In this document: piece after piece, positions 45,414 through 54,633 of the stretch
Position numbering within the stretch: position 1 is the stretch's first letter
Layout: every line of letters begins with the position of its first letter
Source of the DNA: Acinetobacter genomosp. 15BJ
GTDB taxonomy: Bacteria; Pseudomonadota; Gammaproteobacteria; Pseudomonadales; Moraxellaceae
Direction: 5' to 3'
Assembly (NCBI RefSeq): GCF_000400715.1
Contig: NZ_KE007346.1
Coordinates: 494,728 to 558,727 of the forward strand
Length of the DNA: 64,000 bases
Position numbers and translations under genes: made by a program
Notes under the pieces: model-generated
What the model was told of the DNA's origin: nothing
The model's input: the letters and a program-made list of their open reading frames with translations, nothing else
The model's database searches: none

Positions 45414-46037
45414 ATGCAGGCAGCTCAGCAATTATTAGAACGTTTATATCCACAACGTAGATCCTTATTAAAACGCCAGATTTTATCGGATGCCTTGTCC
45501 TGTTTTCTTGAATATGGTCTGGAAACGACTAGCATTGACATGATCCGAGCAAAGTCAGAGAGCAGTGTCGGTGCGATTTATCATCATTTTAAAAACAAAG
45601 AAGGTGTGATTGCAGCACTGGTGTTTGCCGCATTGGACGATCAGGCGCAGCTACGCGATCAGTATTTACAACAAGCAAAAACACTCAAAGAATTGCTCTA
45701 TGCACTGATTTATAGTTATACCGACTGGGTTTCTGATCAGCCCAAGTTCGCGCAATTTCTTTTGCTCGCTCATCTGAGTGTGCGACAGGGTGAATATCGA
45801 CAAGTCTTAAATGACAAAAATAAACTCAGAAATCAACACATCATCGCGCATATTTCCAACTATGCCGATGCCAGTGTATTAAAATCAGTGCCAGCAGAGT
45901 TGATGATGTCTTTGGTGATCGGTGCCAGTGAAAGTTATTGCCGTGCTTGGTTGTCTGAAAAAGTGTTGACCAGTCCGACGGCTTATCGGGAAATACTGGC
46001 ACAAGCGGCTTGGGATTCATTACAACATTTGAGCTAA
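45414..46037 (+). CDS. TetR-family transcriptional regulator
   Basis: The helix-turn-helix lies at the N-terminus (KRQILSDALSCFLEYGLETT, SIDMIRAKSESSVGAIYHHF), typical of TetR; the rest (GVIAALVFAALDDQAQLRDQ onward) is the helical ligand and dimer domain. ATG 45414 is preferred because a perfect -10 at 45343-45348 would start transcription near 45355, too close to the in-frame GTG at 45363. The ligand is unknown; a divergent hot-dog thioesterase suggests an acyl-CoA or fatty acid. Probably autorepressed through the twin palindromes. Confidence 0.85.
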   Translation: MQAAQQLLERLYPQRRSLLKRQILSDALSCFLEYGLETTSIDMIRAKSESSVGAIYHHFKNKEGVIAALVFAALDDQAQLRDQYLQQAKTLKELLYALIYSYTDWVSDQPKFAQFLLLAHLSVRQGEYRQVLNDKNKLRNQHIIAHISNYADASVLKSVPAELMMSLVIGASESYCRAWLSEKVLTSPTAYREILAQAAWDSLQHLS

Positions 46038-46072
46038 GCTTAATCAGATAACAACAATCAGGATCATTATTG

Positions 46073-46534
46073 ATGAGAGCAAACCAGCAGAAGATACAAT
46101 TTACAGGGGCTTGTTTGTGTGGGGCAATCAGCTTTCAGTTCCATCTGACAAAAATCAAAATGATGTATCGTTGTTATTGCAGCCTATGCCGCAAGCAGAG
46201 TGGAGCTGCATCGAATGCCTCCACCTTTGTGCAGACGGAATCATTTCAATGGCAGCAAGGCGAGCAGTTGATTCAGACTTATATTAAAGATACCGGTTTT
46301 AATAGTAGTTTCTGTCGGCAATGTGGATCACCTGTCCCCAATGCACTAACGATCAACCCAAAGGTGATGTGGATTCCTTTGGGACTGGTTCAGGAGGATT
46401 TTATTGCAGAGCTTGAGTTAAATTTTTGTGCGAACTCCAAAACCAGTTGGGCTGAGACGCATCAAAAACTTACGGAATTTGATGAGTTACCTAATAGCAT
46501 TGAGTTGACACATTATTTTGAAATCAATCAATAA
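46073..46534 (+). CDS. GFA/CENP-V family zinc protein
   Basis: A 153-residue protein of the glutathione-dependent formaldehyde-activating (GFA) fold. Zinc ligands are visible in TGACLCGAISFQF, RCYCSLCRKQSGAASN and SSFCRQCGSPVPN. Most members are not proven enzymes, so the annotation names the fold only. ATG 46073 follows AGGA. It lies 36 bases after the TetR gene on the same strand and may be cotranscribed. Confidence 0.87.
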   Translation: MRANQQKIQFTGACLCGAISFQFHLTKIKMMYRCYCSLCRKQSGAASNASTFVQTESFQWQQGEQLIQTYIKDTGFNSSFCRQCGSPVPNALTINPKVMWIPLGLVQEDFIAELELNFCANSKTSWAETHQKLTEFDELPNSIELTHYFEINQ

Positions 46535-46560
46535 AAAGCCGAATGTGAACATTCGGCTTT
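46533..46560. terminator. Bidirectional terminator
   Basis: AAAGCCGAATG pairs with CATTCGGCTTT between the convergent GFA and TonB-receptor genes. Confidence 0.85.
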
Positions 46561-46566
46561 AGAGTG

Positions 46567-48726
46567 TTAGAAATCAAACGAGGTCTGTAAATAGTAGGTA
46601 CGAGAAGGGCCTGCGTAGATGCCACCCACCTGATCTGCGGAACGGGTGTAATAGTCATGATTGAATAGGTTTTTCACACCTAAGCCAACTTTTAAGCCTG
46701 ACAGGGAGGTATCGGCAAAGTCATAAGCGGCGCGAACACCAACAATACCGTAACCCGGAATATTGCCATAACGACCCGTACCATCATTGTTATTTCCAGA
46801 GGCAGTTTGACGCGACTGTGCATAGAGATTGGTGTTGAAGGTCCATTGATCACGTTTGTAGTCCACACCCGCATTACCAACCCAGTTTGAATAGAAATCC
46901 AGTTCATTGCCTGAGTCTTGGCCTGCCGATGCTGTTGCTTTGGTATAGGTGGTATTGGCATACATCGAGACATTGGCTAGGTCATCATTAATTGCACCTA
47001 GATTATATTTAAAGCCGAGTTCAGCACCCTTATGCTTGGTCGCCCCCAGATTTGAATAGGTTTGTGTGGCATCATCACGCTTGAACTGATCGGCGAAATC
47101 AATATAGAACAGGGTAAATTCAAGCGATAAATAATCGTCCAGATAATGTGTGCCGATTTCATAATTATCTGCTTTTTCAGGATTCAAGCCATCCATGGTC
47201 AAATAAGCACCTCTGGCATTGGTATTGGCCATTTGACTATATTGCAGTGGAGCAAATGATTTACCGTAGTTGGCAAAAATATTCCATTGCTCATTGGCTT
47301 TGTACATCACCGCAAAGCTTGGCAGTACAGCATCATAGGATTTGCTAGCATTCACGCCATTCAGAACTGAATAATCACGGTTTAACTTATACATGTTTTC
47401 ATTGGTTTTAATTCGCTCGAAACGAATCCCAGGCGTGAAGGACCATGCGCCTAAATCGGTACGGTTATCGACATAGACGGCATGCGCTTCGGTGTCGCCA
47501 TCCGCTTTGGTCCAGCCATAAAAATCACTTGGGCCTGTATCACGGTTATAATTGGCGCGATCAACGGATTCACTGCTCGTTTCCTTTAAATAACGATAAC
47601 CGACAGACACTTCATTCAGCGTATCGCCGAGCTGAAACGCATGTGAATAACGTGGTTCAATGGCAGTCACTTTATAATCACGTGGGGCAATCTGATAAAG
47701 ACTGGAACCGCTGCGCTCTACACCTGCATCACGATAACTATCCAGATGGTAGGCCAAAACTTCAAAGGCATTGTTGTCTTTTTTATAATTATATTTCAGG
47801 GACACGTCATTACGATTGCCTTCCATATAGTCATAGTTGCGTAACGATTGATATGGGTTTTGCGCATACTGCGCAGGGGTTAAACCACCAGGCATATCCA
47901 CCTTGGCTTCATAACGATGTAGATTCGCTTCAATGCTTGAATAATCATCTAGGGCATAGCTTGCTTTCAAACGCAGATCATTGATGTTTGAATAATCATT
48001 TTGATCACGATAACCATCGCCATTCACCCCAGAATAGAGCAAAGCCAGACCTAGGCCATTGTCTAAAGTAGTCCCAACAAACAGGTTTGGGTTGACTTTT
48101 AAATTACCATTTTCCGCCACTTCCGTGGTCATCCCAACACTGGCTGCAAAATTCTCTGGAATGCTGCGCGTATTAAAATTGATAATGCCACCGACGTTTT
48201 GTGGCCCAAAGCGGACGGAGCCAGCACCACGAACCACATCAATCGATTCCATATTGCCCAAGGTGGTTGGGGCCAATGAAAGCTGAGGCTGTCCATAGGG
48301 CGCTACCGCTAAAGGGACGCCATCGATCATCAGTTGCGAACGGGGTGAAAATCTTGAGGTTAGGCCTCGAACACCAATACTTAAGGAAGCATCACTGCCT
48401 GACGTACCTGAATTTTCAGAGGCTTGTACACCAGGAACAGTACGTAGTGCTTCTTTGACTGAGGTAATACCTCGAGCTTCTAAGCTTTGTTGATCGACCA
48501 CGGTACGAGCACCGGGGTGGTTGAGCACTTTTTTGGCATTGGCTTGCTCTAACCAGTTGCCTTCAGCTTGGATGGAAATGGTTGCCAACGTTTGAGTGGT
48601 ATTGCTTTGGCTATCATCTGCAAATGTTGTTGTCGCAACGCAGCTGATCAGTGCTGTGATGGCACAGCTTAGGGCAGAAGGCTTAAATTTGGAGAAATCA
48701 AGAGGAGCAGAAATCGAGCATGTCAT
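46567..48726 (-). CDS. TonB-dependent outer-membrane receptor, FecA-like
   Basis: A 719-residue siderophore-type receptor. A signal sequence precedes ADDSQ (about 1-37). A TonB-box-like segment TLATISIQAEG follows, then the plug domain (KEALRTVPGVQASENSGTSG, LSIGVRGLTSRFSPRSQLMI, ESIDVVRGAGSVRFGPQNVG) and a 22-strand barrel ending in the aromatic TYYLQTSFDF. VRGAGSVRFGPQNVGGIINF is typical of FecA-like ferric citrate receptors. It lacks the N-terminal signalling domain needed for FecI/FecR control, and no such genes are adjacent. A Fur-like site lies just upstream, so iron limitation should induce it. Confidence 0.9.
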   Translation of the reverse strand: MTCSISAPLDFSKFKPSALSCAITALISCVATTTFADDSQSNTTQTLATISIQAEGNWLEQANAKKVLNHPGARTVVDQQSLEARGITSVKEALRTVPGVQASENSGTSGSDASLSIGVRGLTSRFSPRSQLMIDGVPLAVAPYGQPQLSLAPTTLGNMESIDVVRGAGSVRFGPQNVGGIINFNTRSIPENFAASVGMTTEVAENGNLKVNPNLFVGTTLDNGLGLALLYSGVNGDGYRDQNDYSNINDLRLKASYALDDYSSIEANLHRYEAKVDMPGGLTPAQYAQNPYQSLRNYDYMEGNRNDVSLKYNYKKDNNAFEVLAYHLDSYRDAGVERSGSSLYQIAPRDYKVTAIEPRYSHAFQLGDTLNEVSVGYRYLKETSSESVDRANYNRDTGPSDFYGWTKADGDTEAHAVYVDNRTDLGAWSFTPGIRFERIKTNENMYKLNRDYSVLNGVNASKSYDAVLPSFAVMYKANEQWNIFANYGKSFAPLQYSQMANTNARGAYLTMDGLNPEKADNYEIGTHYLDDYLSLEFTLFYIDFADQFKRDDATQTYSNLGATKHKGAELGFKYNLGAINDDLANVSMYANTTYTKATASAGQDSGNELDFYSNWVGNAGVDYKRDQWTFNTNLYAQSRQTASGNNNDGTGRYGNIPGYGIVGVRAAYDFADTSLSGLKVGLGVKNLFNHDYYTRSADQVGGIYAGPSRTYYLQTSFDF

Positions 48727-48780
48727 AAGTGGATTGCCGAACGAAATGAGGTAGAGGAGTTATTTTGCGCTGTTATTCTA

Positions 48781-48799
48781 ATTGATTATAATTCTCATT
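48781..48799 (-). promoter_or_regulatory. Fur-box-like site upstream of the TonB-dependent receptor
   Basis: Minus strand AATGAGAATTATAATCAAT matches the palindromic Fur-type sequence AATGATAATTATTATCATT at 16 of 19 positions, 55 bases before the receptor start. Confidence 0.6.
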
Positions 48800-48949
48800 T
48801 ATAGGTATTGTTTAGCAAAACTAATTAAAGTTTCACATAAAATATATAATTTTTTTTGTTAAGGGGTGAAATGTTGTCAGATAAACTGAATCAAAGTTTT
48901 GATTTCATTTAGATTGTAGCTTATGGGTGATATTCACTGTGAAAGAGAT

Positions 48950-48980
48950 AAAACGCCGAACTTAAACGTTCGGCGTTTTA
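48950..48980. terminator. Terminator after the SIMPL-domain gene
   Basis: AAAACGCCGAAC pairs with GTTCGGCGTTTT around TTAAAC. On the minus strand it follows the SIMPL gene stop by about 35 bases. Confidence 0.8.
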
Positions 48981-49013
48981 TATTTAAAAATCATAGGATG
49001 TTTGTCAGCGCTA

Positions 49014-49715
49014 TTATTTAAATTGGATTGAACCATTGGCACTGACCGTGATTTTTGATTCACCTGCTGCCATATCCTGAGCAGGGGCTGCTTCAGCCAT
49101 GGCAAACTTAGCCATGCCACCGCGCATCATCGGTTGCGGAAAGTAGTTGCTGGTATTCAGGTTTAAACTCACTAGGTTGTATTGGCCTTTATTCCATGCT
49201 TGGGTGATGGCTTGCGCACGTTGCTGGAAGTTCTTCGATGCTTCAATCATCAGCTCATTTTCAACTTTTTTACGCTGTTCATCCGACACGGTAAAGTTAA
49301 TCGATTGGGTCTGGAAGCTCTGTTGCAATTCGCTGATCAACTGGCTTGCGGTTTTAAAGTCTTTACTTTCCAGTTGGATTTCCGCGCGGGCACGCCATTC
49401 TTTCAACTTATTGCTGTCATTGTCATACACAGGATAGGTACTTTGTGCGCCTGTTTCGACTTTGACCTGTGAATATTTACGCGCAATCGCTTGTGCTTGA
49501 TTCATCAGTTGGTTGATTTGATTTGAGAGTTCTGCAGGTTGTTTATTGCTTTTCTCGACATAAAGCACGGCACGCATTTCATCATTGGCAACCTGACGTG
49601 ATGCATCCGCTTGGATATTCACAATGTTGTAGTTCAAGTTCTCAGTCTCGTGAGCAAAAAGGCTTGGGCTCAATGCAGCCCCGATCATTAATGTAGCAAG
49701 TGCTAAAGTACGCAT
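49014..49715 (-). CDS. SIMPL (DUF541) domain protein, exported
   Basis: A 233-residue protein with a signal peptide (about 1-21, LATLMIGAALSPSLFAHE). The SIMPL domain follows: IVNIQADASRQVANDEMRAV, then QAQAIARKYSQVKVETGAQS and WRARAEIQLESKDFKTASQL. The C-terminal strand region ends with KITVSANGSIQF. The family is periplasmic or outer-membrane associated and its function is poorly defined. It stands alone. Confidence 0.87.
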   Translation of the reverse strand: MRTLALATLMIGAALSPSLFAHETENLNYNIVNIQADASRQVANDEMRAVLYVEKSNKQPAELSNQINQLMNQAQAIARKYSQVKVETGAQSTYPVYDNDSNKLKEWRARAEIQLESKDFKTASQLISELQQSFQTQSINFTVSDEQRKKVENELMIEASKNFQQRAQAITQAWNKGQYNLVSLNLNTSNYFPQPMMRGGMAKFAMAEAAPAQDMAAGESKITVSANGSIQFK

Positions 49716-50179
49716 AAAAATGTCCTTAGAATTTGATATCGAAAATTTATTTTTACCAGTTCGATATTAAAAAGAACTGATGTCGAACTTCTGCATATTT
49801 TGTGGTGACTTTGTAAGAGATTAGCAGTGTTTTGCAACAGGAAAATAAAACAAAAAATATTTAAAATCAGCTTATTAAGTGGAGTAATTTGACCATTTAT
49901 CTAAAAATGCAGGCGGGATTAAAAAAAGCTTACTTTCTTTAGCTTGTCACATAGTATGATGATAATCCATCATAGTTATTGGAATGAAATATTTTTTCAA
50001 TAATTTAGATGCATGTAAGACACAAAAAGTGTTTATTTTATTTCAAAATTAGGTATCATCTCGCTCCTAGTTGAAAGATATAAACAAGTGTCTGCACTAG
50101 ATTCTAAAAAGCACCGAGTCAAACGACCGCAAGTCACCAGACTTATTTCTTTTACCCATATCAGAGATGGTAATTCGAT
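49716..50179. other. Intergenic region upstream of dat
   Basis: 464 bases between divergent SIMPL and dat genes hold no supported coding frame. An inverted repeat TATGATG-ATAATC-CATCATA lies at 49955-49974 and may bind a regulator. From about 50040 on, the leader (CTAGTTGAAAG... to 50179) has no obvious riboswitch I can recognise. A plausible -10 (AGGTATCAT) is at about 50051-50059. Confidence 0.4.
49955..49974. promoter_or_regulatory. Inverted repeat in the dat upstream region
   Basis: TATGATG and CATCATA arms with a six-base spacer form an operator-like site about 205 bases before dat. The binding protein is unknown. Confidence 0.4.
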
Positions 50180-51550
50180 ATGAGCGTTACTTCCGTAAAT
50201 CCTGCCGCTAATGCAACTAACGAATATTATCTGACTCGCCAAAGTCAGATGGAATCGAATGTTCGTAGTTATCCACGTAAATTACCGTTAGCGATAGCAA
50301 AAGCACAAGGCTGTTGGGTTACTGATGTTGAAGGTACAGAGTACCTTGATTGTTTAGCTGGGGCAGGAACATTGGCTTTGGGCCATAATCATCCTGCGGT
50401 GATTCAAAGTATTCAAGACACATTGGCAAGCGGTTTGCCATTGCATACTTTAGACTTAACGACTCCTTTAAAAGATGCGTTTACTGAAGCGCTTTTGGCT
50501 TATTTGCCAGGCGGTCAAGAAGAATATTGCCTACAATTCTGTGGTCCATCTGGTGCAGATGGTACAGAAGCAGCGATTAAATTAGCGAAAACTTATACGG
50601 GTCGTAGCACAGTGATTAGTTTCTCTGGTGGCTACCATGGTATGACGCACGGCGCGCTTGCAATGACAGGTAACCTGTCAGCGAAGAATGCGGTGAATGG
50701 CTTAATGCCAGGCGTGCAATTTATGCCATACCCACATGAATATCGTTGCCCACTTGGTTTAGGTGGGGAAGCAGGTGTTGACGCTTTAACTTACTTCTTT
50801 GAAAACTTCATTGAAGATGTTGAAAGTGGTGTAACCAAGCCTGCAGCTGTGATCCTTGAAGCGATTCAAGGTGAAGGTGGTGTTGTTACTGCACCAGTAA
50901 AATGGTTGCAAAAAATCCGTGAAGTGACTGAAAAGCACAACATCGTTTTAATCTTGGACGAAGTTCAAGCTGGTTTTGCACGTTCAGGTAAAATGTTTGC
51001 CTTTGAACATGCTGGAATCGAGCCTGATGTTGTGGTGATGTCTAAAGCGGTAGGTGGTAGCTTACCACTTGCAGTATTGGGTATTAAACGTAAGTTTGAT
51101 GCTTGGCAGCCTGCGGGTCACACGGGTACTTTCCGTGGTAACCAACTTGCGATGGGTACAGGTTTAGCATCACTTCAAGTGATCAAAGAACAAAACCTTG
51201 CTCAAAATGCGCAAGAGCGTGGTGATTTCTTACAAGCAGAGTTCAAGAAACTTGCTCAAGAATTCCCATGTATTGGTAACGTACGTGGTCGTGGTTTGAT
51301 GATCGGTGTTGAGATCGTTGACGAGCGTAAACCTGCGGATCATATGGGTTCATTACCTGCTGATGCTCAATTGGCTGCTGCAATTCAGACTGCTTGTTTC
51401 AACAATAAATTATTGCTTGAAAAAGGCGGCCGTAACGGTACAGTTATCCGTTTACTTTGCCCGTTGATTATCAATCAAGAAGAGTGCGTAGAGGCGGTTG
51501 CTCGCTTCAAGAAAGCTGTTGCTGAAGCATTAAAAGCAGTACGAGGCTAA
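50180..51550 (+). CDS. dat: L-2,4-diaminobutyrate:2-oxoglutarate 4-aminotransferase
   Basis: A class III PLP aminotransferase making diaminobutyrate from aspartate semialdehyde. The 456-residue protein has [60 protein letters not shown], the Asp in [20 protein letters not shown] and Schiff-base Lys289 in [17 protein letters not shown]. The ddc gene follows after three bases. The dat-ddc pair was described in Acinetobacter baumannii and produces 1,3-diaminopropane, the characteristic polyamine of the genus. Confidence 0.96.
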   Translation: MSVTSVNPAANATNEYYLTRQSQMESNVRSYPRKLPLAIAKAQGCWVTDVEGTEYLDCLAGAGTLALGHNHPAVIQSIQDTLASGLPLHTLDLTTPLKDAFTEALLAYLPGGQEEYCLQFCGPSGADGTEAAIKLAKTYTGRSTVISFSGGYHGMTHGALAMTGNLSAKNAVNGLMPGVQFMPYPHEYRCPLGLGGEAGVDALTYFFENFIEDVESGVTKPAAVILEAIQGEGGVVTAPVKWLQKIREVTEKHNIVLILDEVQAGFARSGKMFAFEHAGIEPDVVVMSKAVGGSLPLAVLGIKRKFDAWQPAGHTGTFRGNQLAMGTGLASLQVIKEQNLAQNAQERGDFLQAEFKKLAQEFPCIGNVRGRGLMIGVEIVDERKPADHMGSLPADAQLAAAIQTACFNNKLLLEKGGRNGTVIRLLCPLIINQEECVEAVARFKKAVAEALKAVRG

Positions 51551-51553
51551 TTC

Positions 51554-53086
51554 ATGGTTGATTTTGCAGAACATCGTAAAGCGTTACTCTGCAATGATGC
51601 TCAATCTATTGCTGACTATCAGTCAGCAATGGGCGAGGCGGTAACTGCCGTTTCAGCATGGTTGCAAAATGATAAAATGTACACTGGCGGCAGCATTAAA
51701 GATTTGCGTGAAGCGATCTCTTTTGCTCCTTCAAAACAAGGTTTAGGTGTACAGCAATCATTACAACGTATGGTTGAGCTTTTCCTCAACAAAAGCTTAA
51801 AAGTACATCACCCACATTCACTTGCACACTTACACTGCCCAACCATGGTGATGAGCCAGATTGCGGAAGTGTTGATCAATGCAACCAACCAATCGATGGA
51901 CTCATGGGATCAAAGCCCAGCGGGTTCTTTGATGGAAGTTCAACTCATTGATTGGCTTCGCCAAAAAGTGGGCTATGGTGCAGGTCAAGCAGGTGTGTTC
52001 ACGTCTGGTGGTACACAGTCAAACTTGATGGGTGTATTGCTGGCACGTGACTGGTGCATCTCGAAAAACTGGAAAGACGAAAATGGCAAGCCATGGTCGG
52101 TTCAGCGTGATGGTATTCCAGCAGAAGCAATGAAAAACGTAAAAGTCATCTGTTCTGAAAATGCACATTTCTCTGTGCAAAAGAACATGGCCATGATGGG
52201 TATGGGCTTCCAGTCTGTTGTCACTGTTCCTGTGAATGAAAATGCACAGATGGATGTTGATGCACTGGAAAAAACCATGGCGCATCTTCAGTCTGAAGGC
52301 AAAATCGTGGCCTGCGTTGTTGCAACAGCGGGTACGACAGATGCTGGTGCGATTGATCCACTCAAGAAAATCCGTGAAATTACTACGAAATTTGGTTCAT
52401 GGATGCATATTGATGCAGCTTGGGGCGGTGCACTGATTCTTTCAAATGACCATCGTTCAATGTTAGATGGAATTGAATTATCAGACTCAATCACGCTTGA
52501 TTTCCATAAACATTATTTCCAAAGCATTAGCTGTGGTGCTTTCTTGTTGAAAGACGAAGCAAACTATCGCTTTATGCATTATGAAGCAGAATATTTAAAC
52601 TCTGCTTATGATGAAGAACATGGTGTACCTAACCTTGTGTCTAAATCATTACAAACGACACGTCGTTTTGATGCATTGAAATTATGGATGACGGTTGAAG
52701 CATTAGGCGAAGAGCTTTATGGTTCAATGATTGATCATGGTGTGAAATTAACACGTGAAGTTGCAGATTATATTAAAGCAACAGCGGGCCTTGAATTGTT
52801 GGTTGAACCACAATTCGCTTCAGTCCTGTTCCGTGTCGTACCAGAAGCTTATCCTGCTGAATTTATCGATAGCTTAAACCAAAACGTGGCAGATGAATTG
52901 TTTGCTCGTGGTGAAGCGAATATTGGTGTAACCAAAGTGGGTAATGTTCAATCATTGAAGATGACTACTTTAAGCCCAGTTGCAACGCTTGAAAACGTTC
53001 AAAACTTGCTTGCACTTGTGTTGGCAGAAGCTGATCGTATTAAAGATGCAATTGCTGCAGGAACTTATGTTCCAGCGATTGATTAA
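51554..53086 (+). CDS. ddc: L-2,4-diaminobutyrate decarboxylase
   Basis: A group II PLP decarboxylase that converts diaminobutyrate to 1,3-diaminopropane. The 510-residue protein has [76 protein letters not shown] and the PLP lysine K319 in [10 protein letters not shown], where most relatives have a Pro before the His. It starts three bases after dat, in a tight operon, and ends at a strong terminator. Acinetobacter makes diaminopropane in place of putrescine-based polyamines. Confidence 0.96.
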   Translation: MVDFAEHRKALLCNDAQSIADYQSAMGEAVTAVSAWLQNDKMYTGGSIKDLREAISFAPSKQGLGVQQSLQRMVELFLNKSLKVHHPHSLAHLHCPTMVMSQIAEVLINATNQSMDSWDQSPAGSLMEVQLIDWLRQKVGYGAGQAGVFTSGGTQSNLMGVLLARDWCISKNWKDENGKPWSVQRDGIPAEAMKNVKVICSENAHFSVQKNMAMMGMGFQSVVTVPVNENAQMDVDALEKTMAHLQSEGKIVACVVATAGTTDAGAIDPLKKIREITTKFGSWMHIDAAWGGALILSNDHRSMLDGIELSDSITLDFHKHYFQSISCGAFLLKDEANYRFMHYEAEYLNSAYDEEHGVPNLVSKSLQTTRRFDALKLWMTVEALGEELYGSMIDHGVKLTREVADYIKATAGLELLVEPQFASVLFRVVPEAYPAEFIDSLNQNVADELFARGEANIGVTKVGNVQSLKMTTLSPVATLENVQNLLALVLAEADRIKDAIAAGTYVPAID

Positions 53087-53112
53087 TTTCAATCTGGCAC
53101 ATCCATCAAAAT

Positions 53113-53142
53113 AAAAAAGAGGTCTGAACAGACCTCTTTTTT
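53113..53142. terminator. Terminator after ddc
   Basis: AAAAAAGAGGTCTG pairs with CAGACCTCTTTTTT, with T-runs on both strands. Confidence 0.92.
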
Positions 53143-53173
53143 ATTGCGTCTTGGAACTGAATCTATAAATCAG

Positions 53174-54229
53174 CTAGGCCGCAAAAATAGCATTGAATCC
53201 CATTTTTTTTAAAAGTCGACGATACATACTTGAGCTACGGTCTGCTGGAAAATGCGCTTCCATCGATAAATCCAGTGGTAAGTATTCAGGTTTCTGTGTT
53301 TCGACAATCAGCCGATCTTCTTCAAAAATCTGTAAATTGAATGCATAGGCATCCTCAACAGGTAAATCTTTATCATAATTACGGCAGATTGGTGCAAACA
53401 GGCGAGTTTGTCGCGCGCTTACAGGAGAGGCGGCATTCATGATCACCTGTTTGCTTTGATTGGGGAAATGAATGGTCAGTGTTGCAGTAAAAGGCAGGCT
53501 GATTTCAAAATGTCTGAGCCAGTTGAAATTGTCTTGCCCGCGTTGCGCTGTGCCAATCGGATAGCGTCCGACACTGCTGATATAATCCGCCTTGAAACCA
53601 TAACTGGTTTCTGTGGTTATATAGTCTGGCACTTCAACATCATCAGGGTCGCCAAAAGTATCAGGATGTACCCACGCAAAATGGGCGACATCAATAAATC
53701 CTTCCAGTTGTCGACCGGCAAAACAATTTAAGTCTACAAAAGGACATACCAGTTGCTGGTAGTCTGGATCATCCCAGTAGGGCATGTCAGGAATAATAGG
53801 TTTATCATCTTGGCGAGCTGCTAAGCAACACCAGATCAGTCCATACTTTTCAGTGGCAGCATAGGTTTTCAAATGAAAGCGCTCCGAGATTTTATGCTGC
53901 GGATGTGCTGGAATACGGTTGCATTTGCCCGCATGCCCAAAGCGTAATCCGTGATAGCGACAGACAATACCTTGCCCGTCATGACGGCCCAAGCTAAGAG
54001 GAACTCCACGATGTGGGCAAACATCTTTTGCAACAATCAGTTCATCTCCCATTTTGTAAATAACCAATGGCATATCCAGCAACATGGCTGCTATTGGCTG
54101 CTCTGAAATATCACGGGCGAGCGCAATCGGATACCAGTGCTGAGCAAGTAGCTGCCAATCATGCTCTGAAAAGGTCATGTGTATAGGTAAATCCGTATGC
54201 TTAAACGTTGTAATCACTTTGCTGTTCAT
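53174..54229 (-). CDS. Rieske-type aromatic ring-hydroxylating oxygenase, large subunit-like
   Basis: A 351-residue Rieske non-haem iron oxygenase. The [2Fe-2S] ligands are in VCPHRGVPLSLGR and VCRYHGLRFGHAGKC (CxH...CxxH). The mononuclear iron site is in GFIDVAHFAWVHPDTFGDPD (D...H....H). The length and C-terminal domain fit the vanillate O-demethylase/phenylpropionate dioxygenase-like group. No reductase or ferredoxin gene is near, so partners must come from elsewhere. ATG 54229 is preferred: the frame extends to a TTG at 54292. It diverges from the aldehyde dehydrogenase gene across a 404-base gap; the substrate is not known, but neighbouring genes suggest an aromatic one. Confidence 0.85.
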   Translation of the reverse strand: MNSKVITTFKHTDLPIHMTFSEHDWQLLAQHWYPIALARDISEQPIAAMLLDMPLVIYKMGDELIVAKDVCPHRGVPLSLGRHDGQGIVCRYHGLRFGHAGKCNRIPAHPQHKISERFHLKTYAATEKYGLIWCCLAARQDDKPIIPDMPYWDDPDYQQLVCPFVDLNCFAGRQLEGFIDVAHFAWVHPDTFGDPDDVEVPDYITTETSYGFKADYISSVGRYPIGTAQRGQDNFNWLRHFEISLPFTATLTIHFPNQSKQVIMNAASPVSARQTRLFAPICRNYDKDLPVEDAYAFNLQIFEEDRLIVETQKPEYLPLDLSMEAHFPADRSSSMYRRLLKKMGFNAIFAA

Positions 54230-54443
54230 ATTCTTATCTTCTGGTTCATTGGTATTGAATATAGCGAAACCAGCTGTTCTAAGAAATTTCAATTAATTGA
54301 ATGAAGTGTCGTAACTTTTAGAACACAGAAGTTGAGATGAAATTACATAAAGGTATGTAGTTGGCTTGCTGTTTTATATGCATTCTGTCTAGCATCTCTA
54401 CGATGGTTTTTTATGATGACAAGGTAGAAAATTGTCACTGTTC

Positions 54444-54499
54444 TGCACAAACTGTGCATCTTTAATCTAAATCAGAAATAATTATGCATAAACTGTGAT
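54444..54499. promoter_or_regulatory. Two tandem operator-like repeats upstream of the aldehyde dehydrogenase gene
   Basis: TGCACA-AAC-TGTGCA (54444-54458) is a perfect palindrome. A second copy TGCATA-AAC-TGTGAT starts 41 bases later at 54485. The TGCA-AAACTGTG core is shared, about four helical turns apart, in the gap shared by the Rieske and aldehyde dehydrogenase genes. Nothing else gene-like is seen in 54230-54633. Confidence 0.6.
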
Positions 54500-54633
54500 G
54501 CACAAATTCCATATTGTAGTGAGAGATGCTCAATATTTTGATGGATAGATGTCATCACTTTTGCACTTGGGACCTAGAGCTGAGGTCGGATCAGGCAAAA
54601 CATCATGATTACAATGAATAGAAGGAACAAGGC

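Noticed and set aside
47445..47984. A 179-codon plus-strand open frame inside the TonB receptor gene
   Set aside because: It is antisense to a family-conserved barrel region, and the translation is Arg/His-rich with no domain.
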